From contig CAKQHH010000007.1 of assembly GCA_934234035.1 (NCBI GenBank), positions 14,518-78,517 of the forward strand: a stretch of DNA of 64,000 bases, in the 5' to 3' direction. Each line of letters opens with the position of its first letter. The stretch's first letter is position 1. A program made the position numbers and the translations under genes. The notes under the pieces were generated by a model. That model did no database searches and had not been told where the DNA came from. It saw only the letters and a list, made by a program, of their open reading frames with translations. The stretch is from an uncultured Clostridia bacterium. GTDB lineage: Bacteria; Bacillota; Clostridia; Peptostreptococcales; Anaerovoracaceae. This document shows positions 1 to 8,319 of the stretch, piece by piece.

Positions 1-70
1 TTCAGAGTGCAATTGAACTGATTGTGTAGAGAATCCCGGAAAGAACGGAGTCTCGGAAAAGGAGTCGTTA

Positions 71-472
71 ATGAAAAAGTTTGTTTCGGAGTTTAAGGAG
101 TTTATTTCTCGCGGAAATGTGCTGGACATGGCCGTAGGTGTTGTCATCGGCGGCGCTTTTACCGCCATCGTCACGGCCTTGGTGGATAACATCATCACGC
201 CGCTGATCGGCGTCCTGGTGGGCGGTTTGGATTTCACCGGATTGTCGGTTAAAGTGGGGGAGGCCACCATCGGATACGGGGCCTTCATTCAGGCGGTAAT
301 CAACTTCCTTCTGATTTCTTTCGTGATCTTCTGCGTGATTCGAAGCTTTAACAAGCTGGCGAAGAAGAAGGAAGAAGAACCGGCGGCACCGCCGGCACCG
401 GCTGAAGATGTGGTGCTTCTCCGGGAGATTCGCGATCTTCTGGCAAATCAGGAGAAAAATTCCGATCGATAG
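71..472 (+). CDS. mscL: Large-conductance mechanosensitive channel MscL
   Basis: Homopentameric membrane pore that opens under extreme membrane tension to release solutes on hypo-osmotic shock. The 133 residues match the family (about 130-150). The N-terminal signature [18 protein letters not shown] (from residue 14) leads into TM1; TM2 lies at roughly residues 70-92 ([20 protein letters not shown]). A Lys/Glu/Pro/Ala-rich linker is followed by a C-terminal helix containing LREIRDLL, the cytoplasmic bundle of the family. GGAG at 61-64, six bases before the ATG, fixes the start. A strong terminator follows, so it ends a transcription unit whose promoter is probably outside the window. Confidence 0.96.
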   Translation: MKKFVSEFKEFISRGNVLDMAVGVVIGGAFTAIVTALVDNIITPLIGVLVGGLDFTGLSVKVGEATIGYGAFIQAVINFLLISFVIFCVIRSFNKLAKKKEEEPAAPPAPAEDVVLLREIRDLLANQEKNSDR

Positions 473-502
473 TTTTGTTGATAAATCCTGACGAAAAGCA
501 AG

Positions 503-547
503 AACTCGCCGCGGCATGCCCCTGCCGCGGCGAGTTGCTTTTTTTGT
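503..547 (+). terminator. Rho-independent terminator of mscL
   Basis: Perfect 14-bp inverted repeat (503-516 with 523-536, GC-rich core CGCCGCGG) with a 6-nt loop, followed by a run of eight T from 539. Confidence 0.93.
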
Positions 548-560
548 CAAAAAGGGGTTT

Positions 561-580
561 CTTCACAAACATTTGTGAAG
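561..580. repeat. Perfect 20-bp palindrome
   Basis: CTTCACAAA and TTTGTGAAG flank a 2-base centre, directly downstream of the mscL terminator and before the tandem repeats. It could be a dimeric-repressor operator, but there is no adjacent promoter or gene to support this. Confidence 0.4.
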
Positions 581-602
581 AAACTGAGGGCTTATCCCGG
601 CG

Positions 603-858
603 GCCGGGCCGGCTTGCCCATTTCCACGGCCCGAGGTTCGCGCTTGGAAACCGAATTTATTGGGTTTGCAGGGAATCGAGCGCGAACTGTGACGCCGTCC
701 GGGCCGCCTTGCCCATTTTTTCCGGCCCGAAGTTTGCGCCCAGAAACCGAATTTATTGGGTTTGCGGGGAATCGAGCGCGAACTCTGATGCCGTCCGGGC
801 CGGCTTTTTCATTTCCACGGCCCGAGGTTCGCGCATCAAAACGGAATACATTTGGTTT
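603..858. repeat. Three tandem ~95-bp structured non-coding repeats
   Basis: Copies lie at about 603-693, 694-789 and 790-858; the third is truncated and diverged. Each begins with a CGGGCC...GGCCCG inverted repeat. The two complete copies then contain a long hairpin with TTCGCGC (637-643) or its TTTGCGC variant (733-739) pairing with GCGCGAA, enclosing AAACC...GGTTT. The C-to-T change in copy 2 still pairs as G-U, so the fold is preserved while the sequence drifts. No credible ribosome-binding site or coding bias was seen. The region 550-1010 otherwise holds no gene. Confidence 0.7.
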
Positions 859-923
859 CCGTGCTCTAGTTATTATGAGCGTGTATAACCGTAAAACGTG
901 TAGAAAGCATTATAGTTTACCCA

Positions 924-971
924 TCCCAATTTATACCCCAATTTATACCCCACTTTGTACCCCAATTCTTA
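924..971. repeat. Four tandem 12-bp repeats
   Basis: Units TCCCAATTTATA, CCCCAATTTATA, CCCCACTTTGTA and CCCCAATTCTTA lie head to tail between the structured repeats and the serA terminator. One frame would read as Tyr-Thr-Pro-Ile repeats, but there is no supported gene here. Confidence 0.75.
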
Positions 972-1013
972 CGGGATAAATATGGAATGTAATAAACAAT
1001 CAAGGCAAAAGAT

Positions 1014-1045
1014 AAACGCAAGGAATATTAAAATCCCTTGCGTTT
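1014..1045 (-). terminator. Putative serA terminator
   Basis: Perfect 10-bp stem (1014-1023 AAACGCAAGG with 1036-1045) about 70 nt past the serA stop. On the minus strand it is followed by a short T-rich stretch, so it is only moderately terminator-like. Confidence 0.55.
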
Positions 1046-1114
1046 CATAGTCTTGGTATTCGTTTAACAAATTCCTGTGAACTTCGATAGATTTGTTCTC
1101 TATTAAATCGGTTA

Positions 1115-2257
1115 TTACAGAACGCGAACCTTGATTACGCCATCTGTCTTGATGCCTGCCAGGCAATCCTTGCAAGCGTCTTCCTTAACCAGTGCCAGAG
1201 CGTATCCGTATTCGGTGCGGCTCTTGCCGATTTCAACCTTGACAACCTTGTCTGCGCCAACTGCGTCGTTCAGCAGTGCGGTTACGTCAACTTCACCCTT
1301 GTACAGGATACCAACGCGAGTGGTTCCGGCTTCTGCATCCAGGGATACCGGCGGGAAGTTTACGGAGTTTCTGATGTTGCCGTTTTCGATGTAATCCATC
1401 AGTTCATCTACAGCCATGGATGCGCAGTTGTCTTCTGCTTCCTTGGTGGATGCGCCCAGGTGCGGAGTGGATACGATGCCCGGCTTGTTAATCAGGTTCT
1501 CGTCTGCCAGGTCGGTCATGTACTTTCTCAGCTTGCCGGATTCCAGAGCGGCAATGATGTCTTCTTCTACAACCAGGTCCGGTCTTGCGTAGTTCAGAAC
1601 GATGGCACCGTCCTTCATGTTGGCAATCAGATCCTTGTTGATCATTCCCTTTGTAGCCGGCAGGGACGGAACGTGGATGGAAACGTAGTCACATACTTTT
1701 ACCATTTCTGCAATGTCATCATACATTTCGCATGGTGCGGTCAGGAATGGGTGAACGACTACGGAGTTGCCGACAATGTTCATGCCCAGTGCGTGTGCTG
1801 CGTTGGCAACCTTTGCACCGATGGCGCCCAGACCGATGATACCCAGGGTCTTGCCTTCGATTTCGGTTCCGGCGAACTGCTTCTTGCCCTTCTCAACCTG
1901 GGCGGAAACATCACCTTCCAGGGTGTTTGCCCAGCTGATTCCTTCATACATGTTTCTGGAACCCATAATCAGGCCGGCGATTACCAGCTCTTTAACTGCG
2001 TTGGCATTTGCACCCGGTGTGTTGAATACAACGATGCCTTCATCGGCGCAGCGATCCAGCGGAATGTTGTTAACGCCGGCGCCGGCACGACCGATTGCCA
2101 GCAGATTGTCGGAGAAATCCATTTCGTGCATCTTGTAGCTGCGGACTACAATTCCGTTTGCTTCGTTGATGTCTTCGGTGAGTGCGTACTGGTCGGTAAG
2201 ACGATCCAGACCTACCTTAGAGATGTTGTTCAGAGTACCAATTGAGTACTTCGCCAT
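1115..2257 (-). CDS. serA: D-3-phosphoglycerate dehydrogenase
   Basis: First step of serine biosynthesis: NAD-dependent oxidation of 3-phosphoglycerate to 3-phosphohydroxypyruvate in the cytoplasm. The 380-residue protein has the Rossmann motif GLGAIG at 142-147 and the D-2-hydroxyacid dehydrogenase catalytic set R225, E252 and H265 (STPHLG). Residues from about 311 form a short ACT-like tail, shorter than that of the E. coli enzyme, so serine feedback may differ (inference). The ATG at 2257 is chosen because CAGGAGG lies just upstream; the open frame extends to 2359 but would run through the promoter. It is divergent from serC, which catalyses the next step. Confidence 0.96.
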   Translation of the reverse strand: MAKYSIGTLNNISKVGLDRLTDQYALTEDINEANGIVVRSYKMHEMDFSDNLLAIGRAGAGVNNIPLDRCADEGIVVFNTPGANANAVKELVIAGLIMGSRNMYEGISWANTLEGDVSAQVEKGKKQFAGTEIEGKTLGIIGLGAIGAKVANAAHALGMNIVGNSVVVHPFLTAPCEMYDDIAEMVKVCDYVSIHVPSLPATKGMINKDLIANMKDGAIVLNYARPDLVVEEDIIAALESGKLRKYMTDLADENLINKPGIVSTPHLGASTKEAEDNCASMAVDELMDYIENGNIRNSVNFPPVSLDAEAGTTRVGILYKGEVDVTALLNDAVGADKVVKVEIGKSRTEYGYALALVKEDACKDCLAGIKTDGVIKVRVL

Positions 2258-2303
2258 TGTGTTACCTCCTGTGATACAACCATTATTGTGTTCTATGATT
2301 TTT

Positions 2304-2323
2304 AATGAGAAAACTCTCTCATT
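2304..2323. promoter_or_regulatory. Inverted repeat at the serA transcription start (candidate operator)
   Basis: AATGAGA, six bases, then TCTCATT: a 7+7 inverted repeat placed immediately downstream of the serA -10 box, where a bound repressor would block initiation. No regulator gene is adjacent, so the binding protein is unknown. Confidence 0.45.
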
Positions 2324-2330
2324 ACATGCT

Positions 2331-2359
2331 AGTATATCATTATTGAACTTTACTTTCAA
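2331..2359 (-). promoter_or_regulatory. serA promoter
   Basis: Minus-strand TTGAAA (2359-2354), 17-bp spacer, TATACT (2336-2331). The -35 region overlaps that of the opposing serC promoter. Confidence 0.8.
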
Positions 2360-2377
2360 TTGCGAAAGAGTTATAAT
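2349..2377 (+). promoter_or_regulatory. serC promoter
   Basis: TTTACT (2349-2354), 17-bp spacer, perfect TATAAT (2372-2377), about 45 nt before the serC start. Confidence 0.7.
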
Positions 2378-2421
2378 TCTTGTACATGAATCTATATTTA
2401 ATTAACTGGAGGTAAATACCA

Positions 2422-3507
2422 ATGGGCTATCGTGCAATTAATTTCTCTGCAGGTCCGTCTACCCTTCCTGAAGAGGTACTGAAGAAGGCAGCTGCTGAGA
2501 TGCTGAACTATGAAGGAACCGGCGAATCCGTAATGGAGATGAGCCACAGATCTGCGGAATTCCAGAAGATCATCGATGCTGCGGAGCAGAATCTGAGAGA
2601 TCTGATGAACATTCCGGATGACTACTATGTACTGTTCCTGCAGGGCGGCGGTACACTGCAGTTCTCCATGGTTCCGATCAACCTGCTGACCAATTCCAAG
2701 AAGGCAGACTACATCATTACCGGTAACTGGGCGAAGAAAGCATATGAAGAAGCTCAGAAGTTCGGTGATATTCGCGCACTGGCAAGTTCTGCAGACAAGA
2801 ACTTCTCTTACATTCCGAAGTTCAACAAGGAAGATATCCGTGAAGATGTAGACTACGTATACGTATGCTACAACAACACCATCTACGGAACACACTACAA
2901 CGAAGTTCCGGATGTAGGAGATCATCTGCTGGTAGCAGATATGTCTTCCTGCATTCTGTCCGAAGAAATCGACGTTACCAAGTTCGGTCTGATTTATGCA
3001 GGCGCACAGAAGAACATTGCTCCGGCAGGTGTAACAATCGTTATCGTTCGGAAGGATTTGGTAGGACACGCACCGGAGAACACTCCGATTTACCTGGACT
3101 ATGCAACTCATGCAAAGAAGGGTTCCATGTACAACACCCCTCCTTGCTATCCAATCTACATGGCCGGCGAAGTATTCAAGTATCTGAAGCGCATCGGCGG
3201 TGTTAAGGAAATGCATGAGAGAGACGTTCGCAAGGCAGGCAAGCTGTATGATTACCTGGATCACAGCGAAATGTTCACACCGACCGTTGCAAAGGAAGAC
3301 CGTTCCCTGATGAACGTTACCTTCGTAACCGGAGATCCGGAACTGGACAAGAAGTTCATCGCCGGCGCAAGAGAGCGCGGCATGCTCAACCTGGCCGGAC
3401 ACAGAACAACCGGTGGTATGAGAGCCAGCATCTATAATGCGATGCCGGAAGAAGGTGTGGATACACTGATTGCATACATGAAAGAATTCGAAGATGAGAA
3501 CAAATAG
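2422..3507 (+). CDS. serC: Phosphoserine aminotransferase
   Basis: PLP-dependent transamination of 3-phosphohydroxypyruvate to phosphoserine, the second step of serine synthesis; the family can also act in pyridoxine synthesis. The 361 residues are full length. The N-terminal NFSAGPSTLPEEVL motif and the PLP-binding lysine K197 in YAGAQKNIAP are visible; HRTTGGMRAS near the C-terminus is the usual phosphate-binding segment. GGAGG at 2408-2412 sets the start. The gene is divergent from serA. Its last 14 nt overlap the start of the following carboxypeptidase-like gene, which suggests translational coupling. Confidence 0.97.
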   Translation: MGYRAINFSAGPSTLPEEVLKKAAAEMLNYEGTGESVMEMSHRSAEFQKIIDAAEQNLRDLMNIPDDYYVLFLQGGGTLQFSMVPINLLTNSKKADYIITGNWAKKAYEEAQKFGDIRALASSADKNFSYIPKFNKEDIREDVDYVYVCYNNTIYGTHYNEVPDVGDHLLVADMSSCILSEEIDVTKFGLIYAGAQKNIAPAGVTIVIVRKDLVGHAPENTPIYLDYATHAKKGSMYNTPPCYPIYMAGEVFKYLKRIGGVKEMHERDVRKAGKLYDYLDHSEMFTPTVAKEDRSLMNVTFVTGDPELDKKFIAGARERGMLNLAGHRTTGGMRASIYNAMPEEGVDTLIAYMKEFEDENK

Positions 3508-4858
3508 GGCAAACACCCGGACTCAAAAATCGAATAATATCGGAAAGAGCGTGATGGTGGTCATTTTGTCGGCACTGATGGTGCTGATGGGGGTGACCAC
3601 CCTCTTTTTAGATGAAGCGTTTGCGGAATCTAAGCCGGAGATCGGGGCGGATTCTGCTTTTGTGGTGTCCGCATCTACGGGGCAGACGGTGTACCGGCTG
3701 CACACGGACCGAAAGCTGTCGCCGGGCGGTTTTACCAAAATCATGGCGGCCATGGTGGTGCTGGATCGGATGCACGACCGGGCGGAGCTTCGGAATCGGA
3801 TTACCGTTACCAGGGATGTGGCGTCGAAGGGGAAGCTCTTCAAGAAGGGCGATCAGATTACCGTCCGCGACCTTCTGGCGGCCATGTTGGTGGCGGATTC
3901 CGACGAGGCGGCCGTGGCTCTGGCGGTGTACTCTGCCGAGAACGTACCGGCCTTCGTGGAGGCGATGAATACCAAAGCGCAGGAGTTGGAGTTGGAGAAC
4001 ACCCACTACACCACGGTGACCGGCAAATACGATGCTCTTCAGTACACCACCACGGAGGATACGGGATACCTGGTTCAGGCGGCGTTTAAGTACTCTCTGA
4101 TTGAGAAATACCTTACGACGGAGGCCTGCACTACAACGGCCGTGGGCAAGACCGCACCGAAAACCCTGCGTCATTCCGACACCTTCCGGTACTCCGGTTT
4201 GGTGGCGGCAAAAGCGGTGGAGAGCGGCACCTCGAAGCATTCGGTGAATTCTTTTGCGTACGCGGAGCAGGACGGAATGAAGCTGATTTCCGTGATTTTC
4301 GGGACTGCCGCTAAGGAAAAGGATGCGCAGCAGAAACAGCTTCTGGATTACGGCTACGGGAAGGTGGCTCGCCATACGGTTCGGAAGGCCGGGGCGAAGG
4401 TGGGTAAAATCAAAATTCACCACGGCGCAAGCACCCGGGTTCCGGTATATACGAAAAGCAAGGCGTACGCCTACGTCCCGAAGGAAGGGAGCGACAGTCT
4501 GATTCGCACCCAGACCATCATCTACGACAAGCTGGAAGCGCCGGTAAAAGCCGGAACGAAGGCCGGAGAACTTCAGGTTTACGTTGCGGACGAACTGACC
4601 GGCACCGTGGATCTGGTGGTAAAAGAAGAGGTGAAAACCGGATGGTTTCCGTCCTATCTGTACATTTCCAATTGGCTGACGGTTTTGATTGCCGCGGTGC
4701 TGATGTGCCTGCTGTACTTCGTGCTCCGCATTCGGCGTATTCGGAGACGGAAGCGGTTGCTGGCAGAGCGCCGGCGGAAGCAGAAAATCCGGGAAATCGC
4801 CCTGCGGGAATACGAAATTGAAGAGGATCGGAAAAGAAGAAACTGGACCTATCGGTAG
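3494..4858 (+). CDS. Membrane-anchored DD-carboxypeptidase-like protein, catalytic motifs lost
   Basis: Related to the S11 (DacA/DacF, PBP5-like) D-Ala-D-Ala carboxypeptidases that trim peptidoglycan stems. The 454 residues comprise a signal-anchor at about 17-39, the S11-like domain (50-300), a beta-rich C-terminal domain, a second membrane helix near 390-412 and an Arg-rich cytoplasmic tail. All three active-site motifs are altered: the SxxK position reads G79-F-T-K82 (Ser replaced by Gly), SxN reads D135-S-D137, and KTG reads K240-A-V242. It therefore should not hydrolyse or bind penicillin covalently, and may be a pseudoenzyme with a structural or binding role (inference). The ATG at 3494 overlaps serC; its basic N-region fits a signal peptide better than the internal Met21. 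Confidence 0.85.
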   Translation: MRTNRANTRTQKSNNIGKSVMVVILSALMVLMGVTTLFLDEAFAESKPEIGADSAFVVSASTGQTVYRLHTDRKLSPGGFTKIMAAMVVLDRMHDRAELRNRITVTRDVASKGKLFKKGDQITVRDLLAAMLVADSDEAAVALAVYSAENVPAFVEAMNTKAQELELENTHYTTVTGKYDALQYTTTEDTGYLVQAAFKYSLIEKYLTTEACTTTAVGKTAPKTLRHSDTFRYSGLVAAKAVESGTSKHSVNSFAYAEQDGMKLISVIFGTAAKEKDAQQKQLLDYGYGKVARHTVRKAGAKVGKIKIHHGASTRVPVYTKSKAYAYVPKEGSDSLIRTQTIIYDKLEAPVKAGTKAGELQVYVADELTGTVDLVVKEEVKTGWFPSYLYISNWLTVLIAAVLMCLLYFVLRIRRIRRRKRLLAERRRKQKIREIALREYEIEEDRKRRNWTYR

Positions 4859-4890
4859 AGAACCGAAGGAGTGCGCAGGAGGGAAAAGAG

Positions 4891-6786
4891 ATGTTTGATA
4901 TCAGCGAAGAATTGAAAAAACTTCCCACCTGTCCGGGGGTCTATATGCATAAGGACCGCTTGGGAACGGTAATTTATGTGGGAAAAGCCGTAAACCTGCG
5001 AAGCCGGGTTCGGCAATACTTTCAGAACTCTTCTCAGCACAGCCCGAAAGTCCGGTCCATGGTATCCAACATCGCAGAATTCGACTACATCACCTGCGGC
5101 ACGGAGATGGAAGCGTTGATTCTGGAATGCAACCTGATTAAGAAGTACATGCCGAAGTACAACATCCTTCTGAAGGACGATAAGACCTATCCCTACATCG
5201 AAGTGACCATGAGTGAGGATTTTCCTCGGGTGATTCGCACTCGGGAGGTCAAACGGGATGAGAATCGGTATTTTGGACCTTATTCCGACAGCACCGCTGT
5301 GTGGCGAATTCTGAAAATGATTGATGAGATGTATCCCCTGAAGAAATGCAGTACCCTGCACTTCCCGGAAAACACCCGGCCCTGCCTGAATTTTTTTATC
5401 GGAAAGTGCAAAGGCATTTGCGTGGGAAAAGCGGACCGGGAGGAATACATGGAGATGATCCGAGATATCCTGGGTATTTTGGGCGGAAAAGATGCGGGGG
5501 TTATCCGGAAGCTGGAAGGAAAGATGATGGAAGCATCGGATGCCCTGAAGTATGAGGAGGCGGCGAAATACCGGGACTACATTCGGGCGCTGCGGTCCCT
5601 CGGCGAGAAGCAGCGAGCCACCATGGTGCGGGAACACGATATCGATATCCTGATTCCGATTCGGACCCACCGCAATCAGATTGTGGCGCAGTACCGGGTG
5701 CGGGAAGGCAAGATGATCGGCCGGGAAATCATCTATATGAACGACGAAACGGAATCTACCCGGGAGGAGCTGCTCAGCGCTTTTCTGAAGCAGTACTACC
5801 TGTCCACCTCGCGAATTCCAAAAGAGGTAATCGTGCCGGTGCACCCGGAAGAAGAGGACTTGATTTCCGAGCTTTTGAACCACATCGATGAGATGAATGC
5901 GAAAGCGGGAACGGATGTGCCCCACAAAACCCGCCTGTACATACCGGAGAGAGGGGAGAAAAAGGCCATCCTGGACATGACCCTGGCGGATTCGGTGGAA
6001 CTGGCCCGCTCCCTGGACGAGAGAGCCGACCGGGATGAGGAGCGAAAGAGAAACCTGAGGCAGAAGATTTCGGAATTGATTCGCCGGGCGGCGGAAATCG
6101 ACGGATCGATTCCCCGGCTGCTGGAGGAGGATGACGAAGAAGAATACCGGGTGGAAGCCTACGATATCTCCAACATGAACGGTCTGGATACGGTGGGCGC
6201 CATGGTGGTATACGAGGGCAGCCGGCCGGTGCGGAACGATTACCGGAAGTTCCGGATTCGAACCGCTGAGGGCGACGACTACGGCAGCTTGCAGGAAGTG
6301 ATGTACCGGCGGCTGAAGCGGGCGCGGGAAGGCGATCCGGGTTTCAGCCGGTATCCGGATATCATGTTCATCGACGGCGGGCTGGGACAGGTGCACGCGG
6401 TAAAAACAGTGATGGACGCGTTCCGGCTGACGATTCCGGTGGTGGGCTTGGCGAAGGACGATGCCCATCGAACCCGAGCCGTGGTATTCACCGACGGAAG
6501 TGAAATCGATCTGAAGTCGGAACCCCTGCTGTTCAGCTACGCGGGAAACATTCAGGAAGAAGTGCACCGCTTCGCCATTACCTTCCACCGTGGCACGCGA
6601 GGGAAGAAGATGACCCACTCCGTGCTGGAGGAAATTCCGAAAATCGGACCGAAGCGGCGGAAGGCGCTGATGGAAAAATTCCGCAGCATCGAAGCGATTC
6701 GGAAGGCTTCCTACGAGGAATTGATGGAAACGGAAGGGATGAATTCTCAGGCGGCGGAAAGTGTTTTGGAATTCTTTCATCAATAA
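4891..6786 (+). CDS. uvrC: Excinuclease ABC subunit C
   Basis: Endonuclease of nucleotide excision repair that makes both incisions around a lesion after UvrAB loading. The 631 residues have the standard order: GIY-YIG nuclease with CPGVYMHKDRLGTVIYVGKA (13-32), a UVR helical hairpin for UvrB contact near 200-235, the RNase H-like 3'-side domain beginning at YDISNMNG with the central MFIDGGLGQ, and a tandem helix-hairpin-helix DNA-binding tail from about 580 (IPKIGPKRRKALM). The start is supported by AGGAGG upstream. It follows the carboxypeptidase-like gene by 32 nt and is probably cotranscribed. Confidence 0.97.
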   Translation: MFDISEELKKLPTCPGVYMHKDRLGTVIYVGKAVNLRSRVRQYFQNSSQHSPKVRSMVSNIAEFDYITCGTEMEALILECNLIKKYMPKYNILLKDDKTYPYIEVTMSEDFPRVIRTREVKRDENRYFGPYSDSTAVWRILKMIDEMYPLKKCSTLHFPENTRPCLNFFIGKCKGICVGKADREEYMEMIRDILGILGGKDAGVIRKLEGKMMEASDALKYEEAAKYRDYIRALRSLGEKQRATMVREHDIDILIPIRTHRNQIVAQYRVREGKMIGREIIYMNDETESTREELLSAFLKQYYLSTSRIPKEVIVPVHPEEEDLISELLNHIDEMNAKAGTDVPHKTRLYIPERGEKKAILDMTLADSVELARSLDERADRDEERKRNLRQKISELIRRAAEIDGSIPRLLEEDDEEEYRVEAYDISNMNGLDTVGAMVVYEGSRPVRNDYRKFRIRTAEGDDYGSLQEVMYRRLKRAREGDPGFSRYPDIMFIDGGLGQVHAVKTVMDAFRLTIPVVGLAKDDAHRTRAVVFTDGSEIDLKSEPLLFSYAGNIQEEVHRFAITFHRGTRGKKMTHSVLEEIPKIGPKRRKALMEKFRSIEAIRKASYEELMETEGMNSQAAESVLEFFHQ

Positions 6787-6787
6787 C

Positions 6788-6816
6788 TTGCTATTTAAAG
6801 ATATTCATGGTATATT
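6788..6816 (+). promoter_or_regulatory. Promoter of the DUF1292 gene
   Basis: TTGCTA (6788-6793), 17-bp spacer, TATATT (6811-6816), directly after the uvrC stop. Confidence 0.65.
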
Positions 6817-6894
6817 TTGAATTACGATTTATCTCTCCGGAAGGAGAGTGGATTGGGAAATTACATTTATGTTGAAGGTAAGGAGAGTAGCGAA

Positions 6895-7176
6895 ATGGCG
6901 GAAGATCAGAACAAAGAGCTGCTGGAAGAAGAAACTGAAGAGGATTTCATCACACTGGAATTTGATGACGGTACAGTAGTGGAATGCTTCATTACAGGTG
7001 TATTCGATCTGAACGGAAAGGAATACATTGCACTGGAGCCGGATGATGGCACCGATGATGTATATATTTACGGATATAAGGACAACGGTGACGACACATT
7101 CGACTTGGTTGAAATCGAGAGCGAAGAGGAGTTCGGCGCAGCGGTGGAGGAATTCGATCGCCTGATGATGCAGTAG
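6895..7176 (+). CDS. DUF1292 family small acidic protein
   Basis: A 93-residue, strongly acidic protein of the DUF1292 family common in Firmicutes (YrzB type). The core ITLEFDDGTVVECFITGVF followed by KEYIALEPDDG and a short beta-strand/acidic tail matches the family layout; the function is unknown. The ATG at 6895 is preferred because AAGGAGA lies 8 nt upstream; the frame opens earlier at 6817 but that extension overlaps the promoter region and has no ribosome site. It has its own promoter and terminator, so it is probably monocistronic. No partner is evident from the context. Confidence 0.85.
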   Translation: MAEDQNKELLEEETEEDFITLEFDDGTVVECFITGVFDLNGKEYIALEPDDGTDDVYIYGYKDNGDDTFDLVEIESEEEFGAAVEEFDRLMMQ

Positions 7177-7187
7177 TGAAATAAGGC

Positions 7188-7224
7188 TTTTGCGCCGTTT
7201 CAAAACGGCGCAAAAACTTTTTTT
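7188..7224 (+). terminator. Terminator of the DUF1292 gene
   Basis: 13-nt inverted repeat with GCGCCGTTT core (7188-7200 with 7203-7215) followed by seven T. Confidence 0.9.
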
Positions 7225-7234
7225 AAAAAAGGGG

Positions 7235-7263
7235 TTTACAAACCACCCTAGAGTGTGTATAAT
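7235..7263 (+). promoter_or_regulatory. tRNA-Leu promoter
   Basis: TTTACA (7235-7240), 17-bp spacer, perfect TATAAT (7258-7263), about 45 nt before the tRNA. Confidence 0.8.
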
Positions 7264-7307
7264 AGCTATTGTGAGTTGCGAAAGAAACAACTCAGAAAAA
7301 TAAATCT

Positions 7308-7393
7308 GCGGATGTGGCGGAATTGGCAGACGCGCACGGTTCAGGTCCGTGTGACCACAAATCATGTGGGTTCGAGTCCCACCATCCGCACCA
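7308..7393 (+). tRNA. tRNA-Leu (anticodon CAG)
   Basis: 86 nt with long variable arm. Acceptor GCGGATG pairs with CATCCGC; the discriminator is A and CCA is encoded. The anticodon loop reads TTCAGGT, giving anticodon CAG for CUG codons; the T-arm GGTTCGAGTCC is intact. Confidence 0.97.
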
Positions 7394-7395
7394 AG

Positions 7396-7426
7396 AAAAG
7401 CGATATTCTGCGGAATATCGCTTTTT
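7396..7426 (+). terminator. Terminator after tRNA-Leu
   Basis: 13-nt arms AAAAGCGATATTC/GAATATCGCTTTT (7396-7408 with 7413-7425), 4-nt loop, T run. Confidence 0.85.
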
Positions 7427-7454
7427 ACTTTTATCGGAGGAAAACAAGAAATAA

Positions 7455-8255
7455 ATGGATAACAGACCGATTGGTTTTTTTGACTCCGGACTGGGCGGCC
7501 TTACCAGTGTATCTGCACTGCAGAACCGGCTGCCGAAAGAACGGGTGATATATTATGGGGACACGGCGAGAACCCCTTACGGATCCAAGTCCCCGGAAAC
7601 AATTCGAAAGTTCGCTTCCCAGATTGTGGACTATCTGGTGAGCAAGGATGTGAAAATGGTGGTGATCGCCTGCAATACCGTGACGTCTCTGGCGCTGGAT
7701 GAGCTGCGGCAGCAGCATCCGGAGCTGCCGATTATCGGCGTCATCGAACCGACGGTTCGGAAGGTGGTGGAGAGCCATTGCCCGAATGTGGGAATCATTG
7801 CCACCAAAGCCACCATCCAGAGCGATGTCTATGCGCGGCTGCTGCACAACCTGGATCCTTCTATTCGGACCAGCAGTCTGGCTTGTCCGGCGTTCGTGCC
7901 CCTGATTGAAGAAGGCATCATCGACAATGAGATTATGGATTTGACCATCCGCTACTACATGGATGATTTCGTGCGGGAAAACGGATTCAATCATCTGATT
8001 CTGGGATGCACCCACTATCCGATGATTGCGGACAACCTGAAGCGAATTTACCCTCATATGAATCTGATCAGCTCTTCCGAAGCGGTCATCGATGAGGTGG
8101 AGGAGGTGCTGGCGGCTCGGAATCAGTTTGCCGAGCAGCGGACCGAGGAAGACCGGTTCTATGCCAGCGACCTGTCGGATAATTTTATTCGGATGACGGA
8201 TCGGCTGACAGAGGGAAAAAATTCCAGAATTAAACTGAAAAAAATGGAAGAATAA
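7455..8255 (+). CDS. murI: Glutamate racemase
   Basis: Converts L-glutamate to D-glutamate for the second position of the peptidoglycan stem peptide. The 266 residues are standard. The N-terminal PIGFFDSGLGGLTSV motif is present, as are both catalytic cysteine segments, VIACNTVTSLA and LGCTHYPMI. GGAGG at 7436-7440 supports the ATG. There is no clear promoter between the tRNA terminator and this gene, so expression may rely on partial read-through (inference). Confidence 0.96.
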   Translation: MDNRPIGFFDSGLGGLTSVSALQNRLPKERVIYYGDTARTPYGSKSPETIRKFASQIVDYLVSKDVKMVVIACNTVTSLALDELRQQHPELPIIGVIEPTVRKVVESHCPNVGIIATKATIQSDVYARLLHNLDPSIRTSSLACPAFVPLIEEGIIDNEIMDLTIRYYMDDFVRENGFNHLILGCTHYPMIADNLKRIYPHMNLISSSEAVIDEVEEVLAARNQFAEQRTEEDRFYASDLSDNFIRMTDRLTEGKNSRIKLKKMEE

Positions 8256-8319
8256 GGGGGATTATCCCCAAAAAAAGTCATTTTATGGAATGGATATGTG
8301 CAAGATTGAGCCCTATCCA

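Noticed and set aside
603..858. CRISPR array
   Set aside because: Only three units, ~95 bp each, no unique spacers and no cas genes.
475..979. Two overlapping open frames across the tandem repeats, one ending in Tyr-Thr-Pro-Ile repeats
   Set aside because: Both frames are open only because the repeat units are GC-rich and near multiples of three; no ribosome-binding site, strong inverted repeats, and no protein-like composition.
8255..8277. GGGGA-TTA-TCCCC hairpin after murI as a terminator
   Set aside because: It is followed by A rather than T on the plus strand, so it is not a normal terminator of murI.
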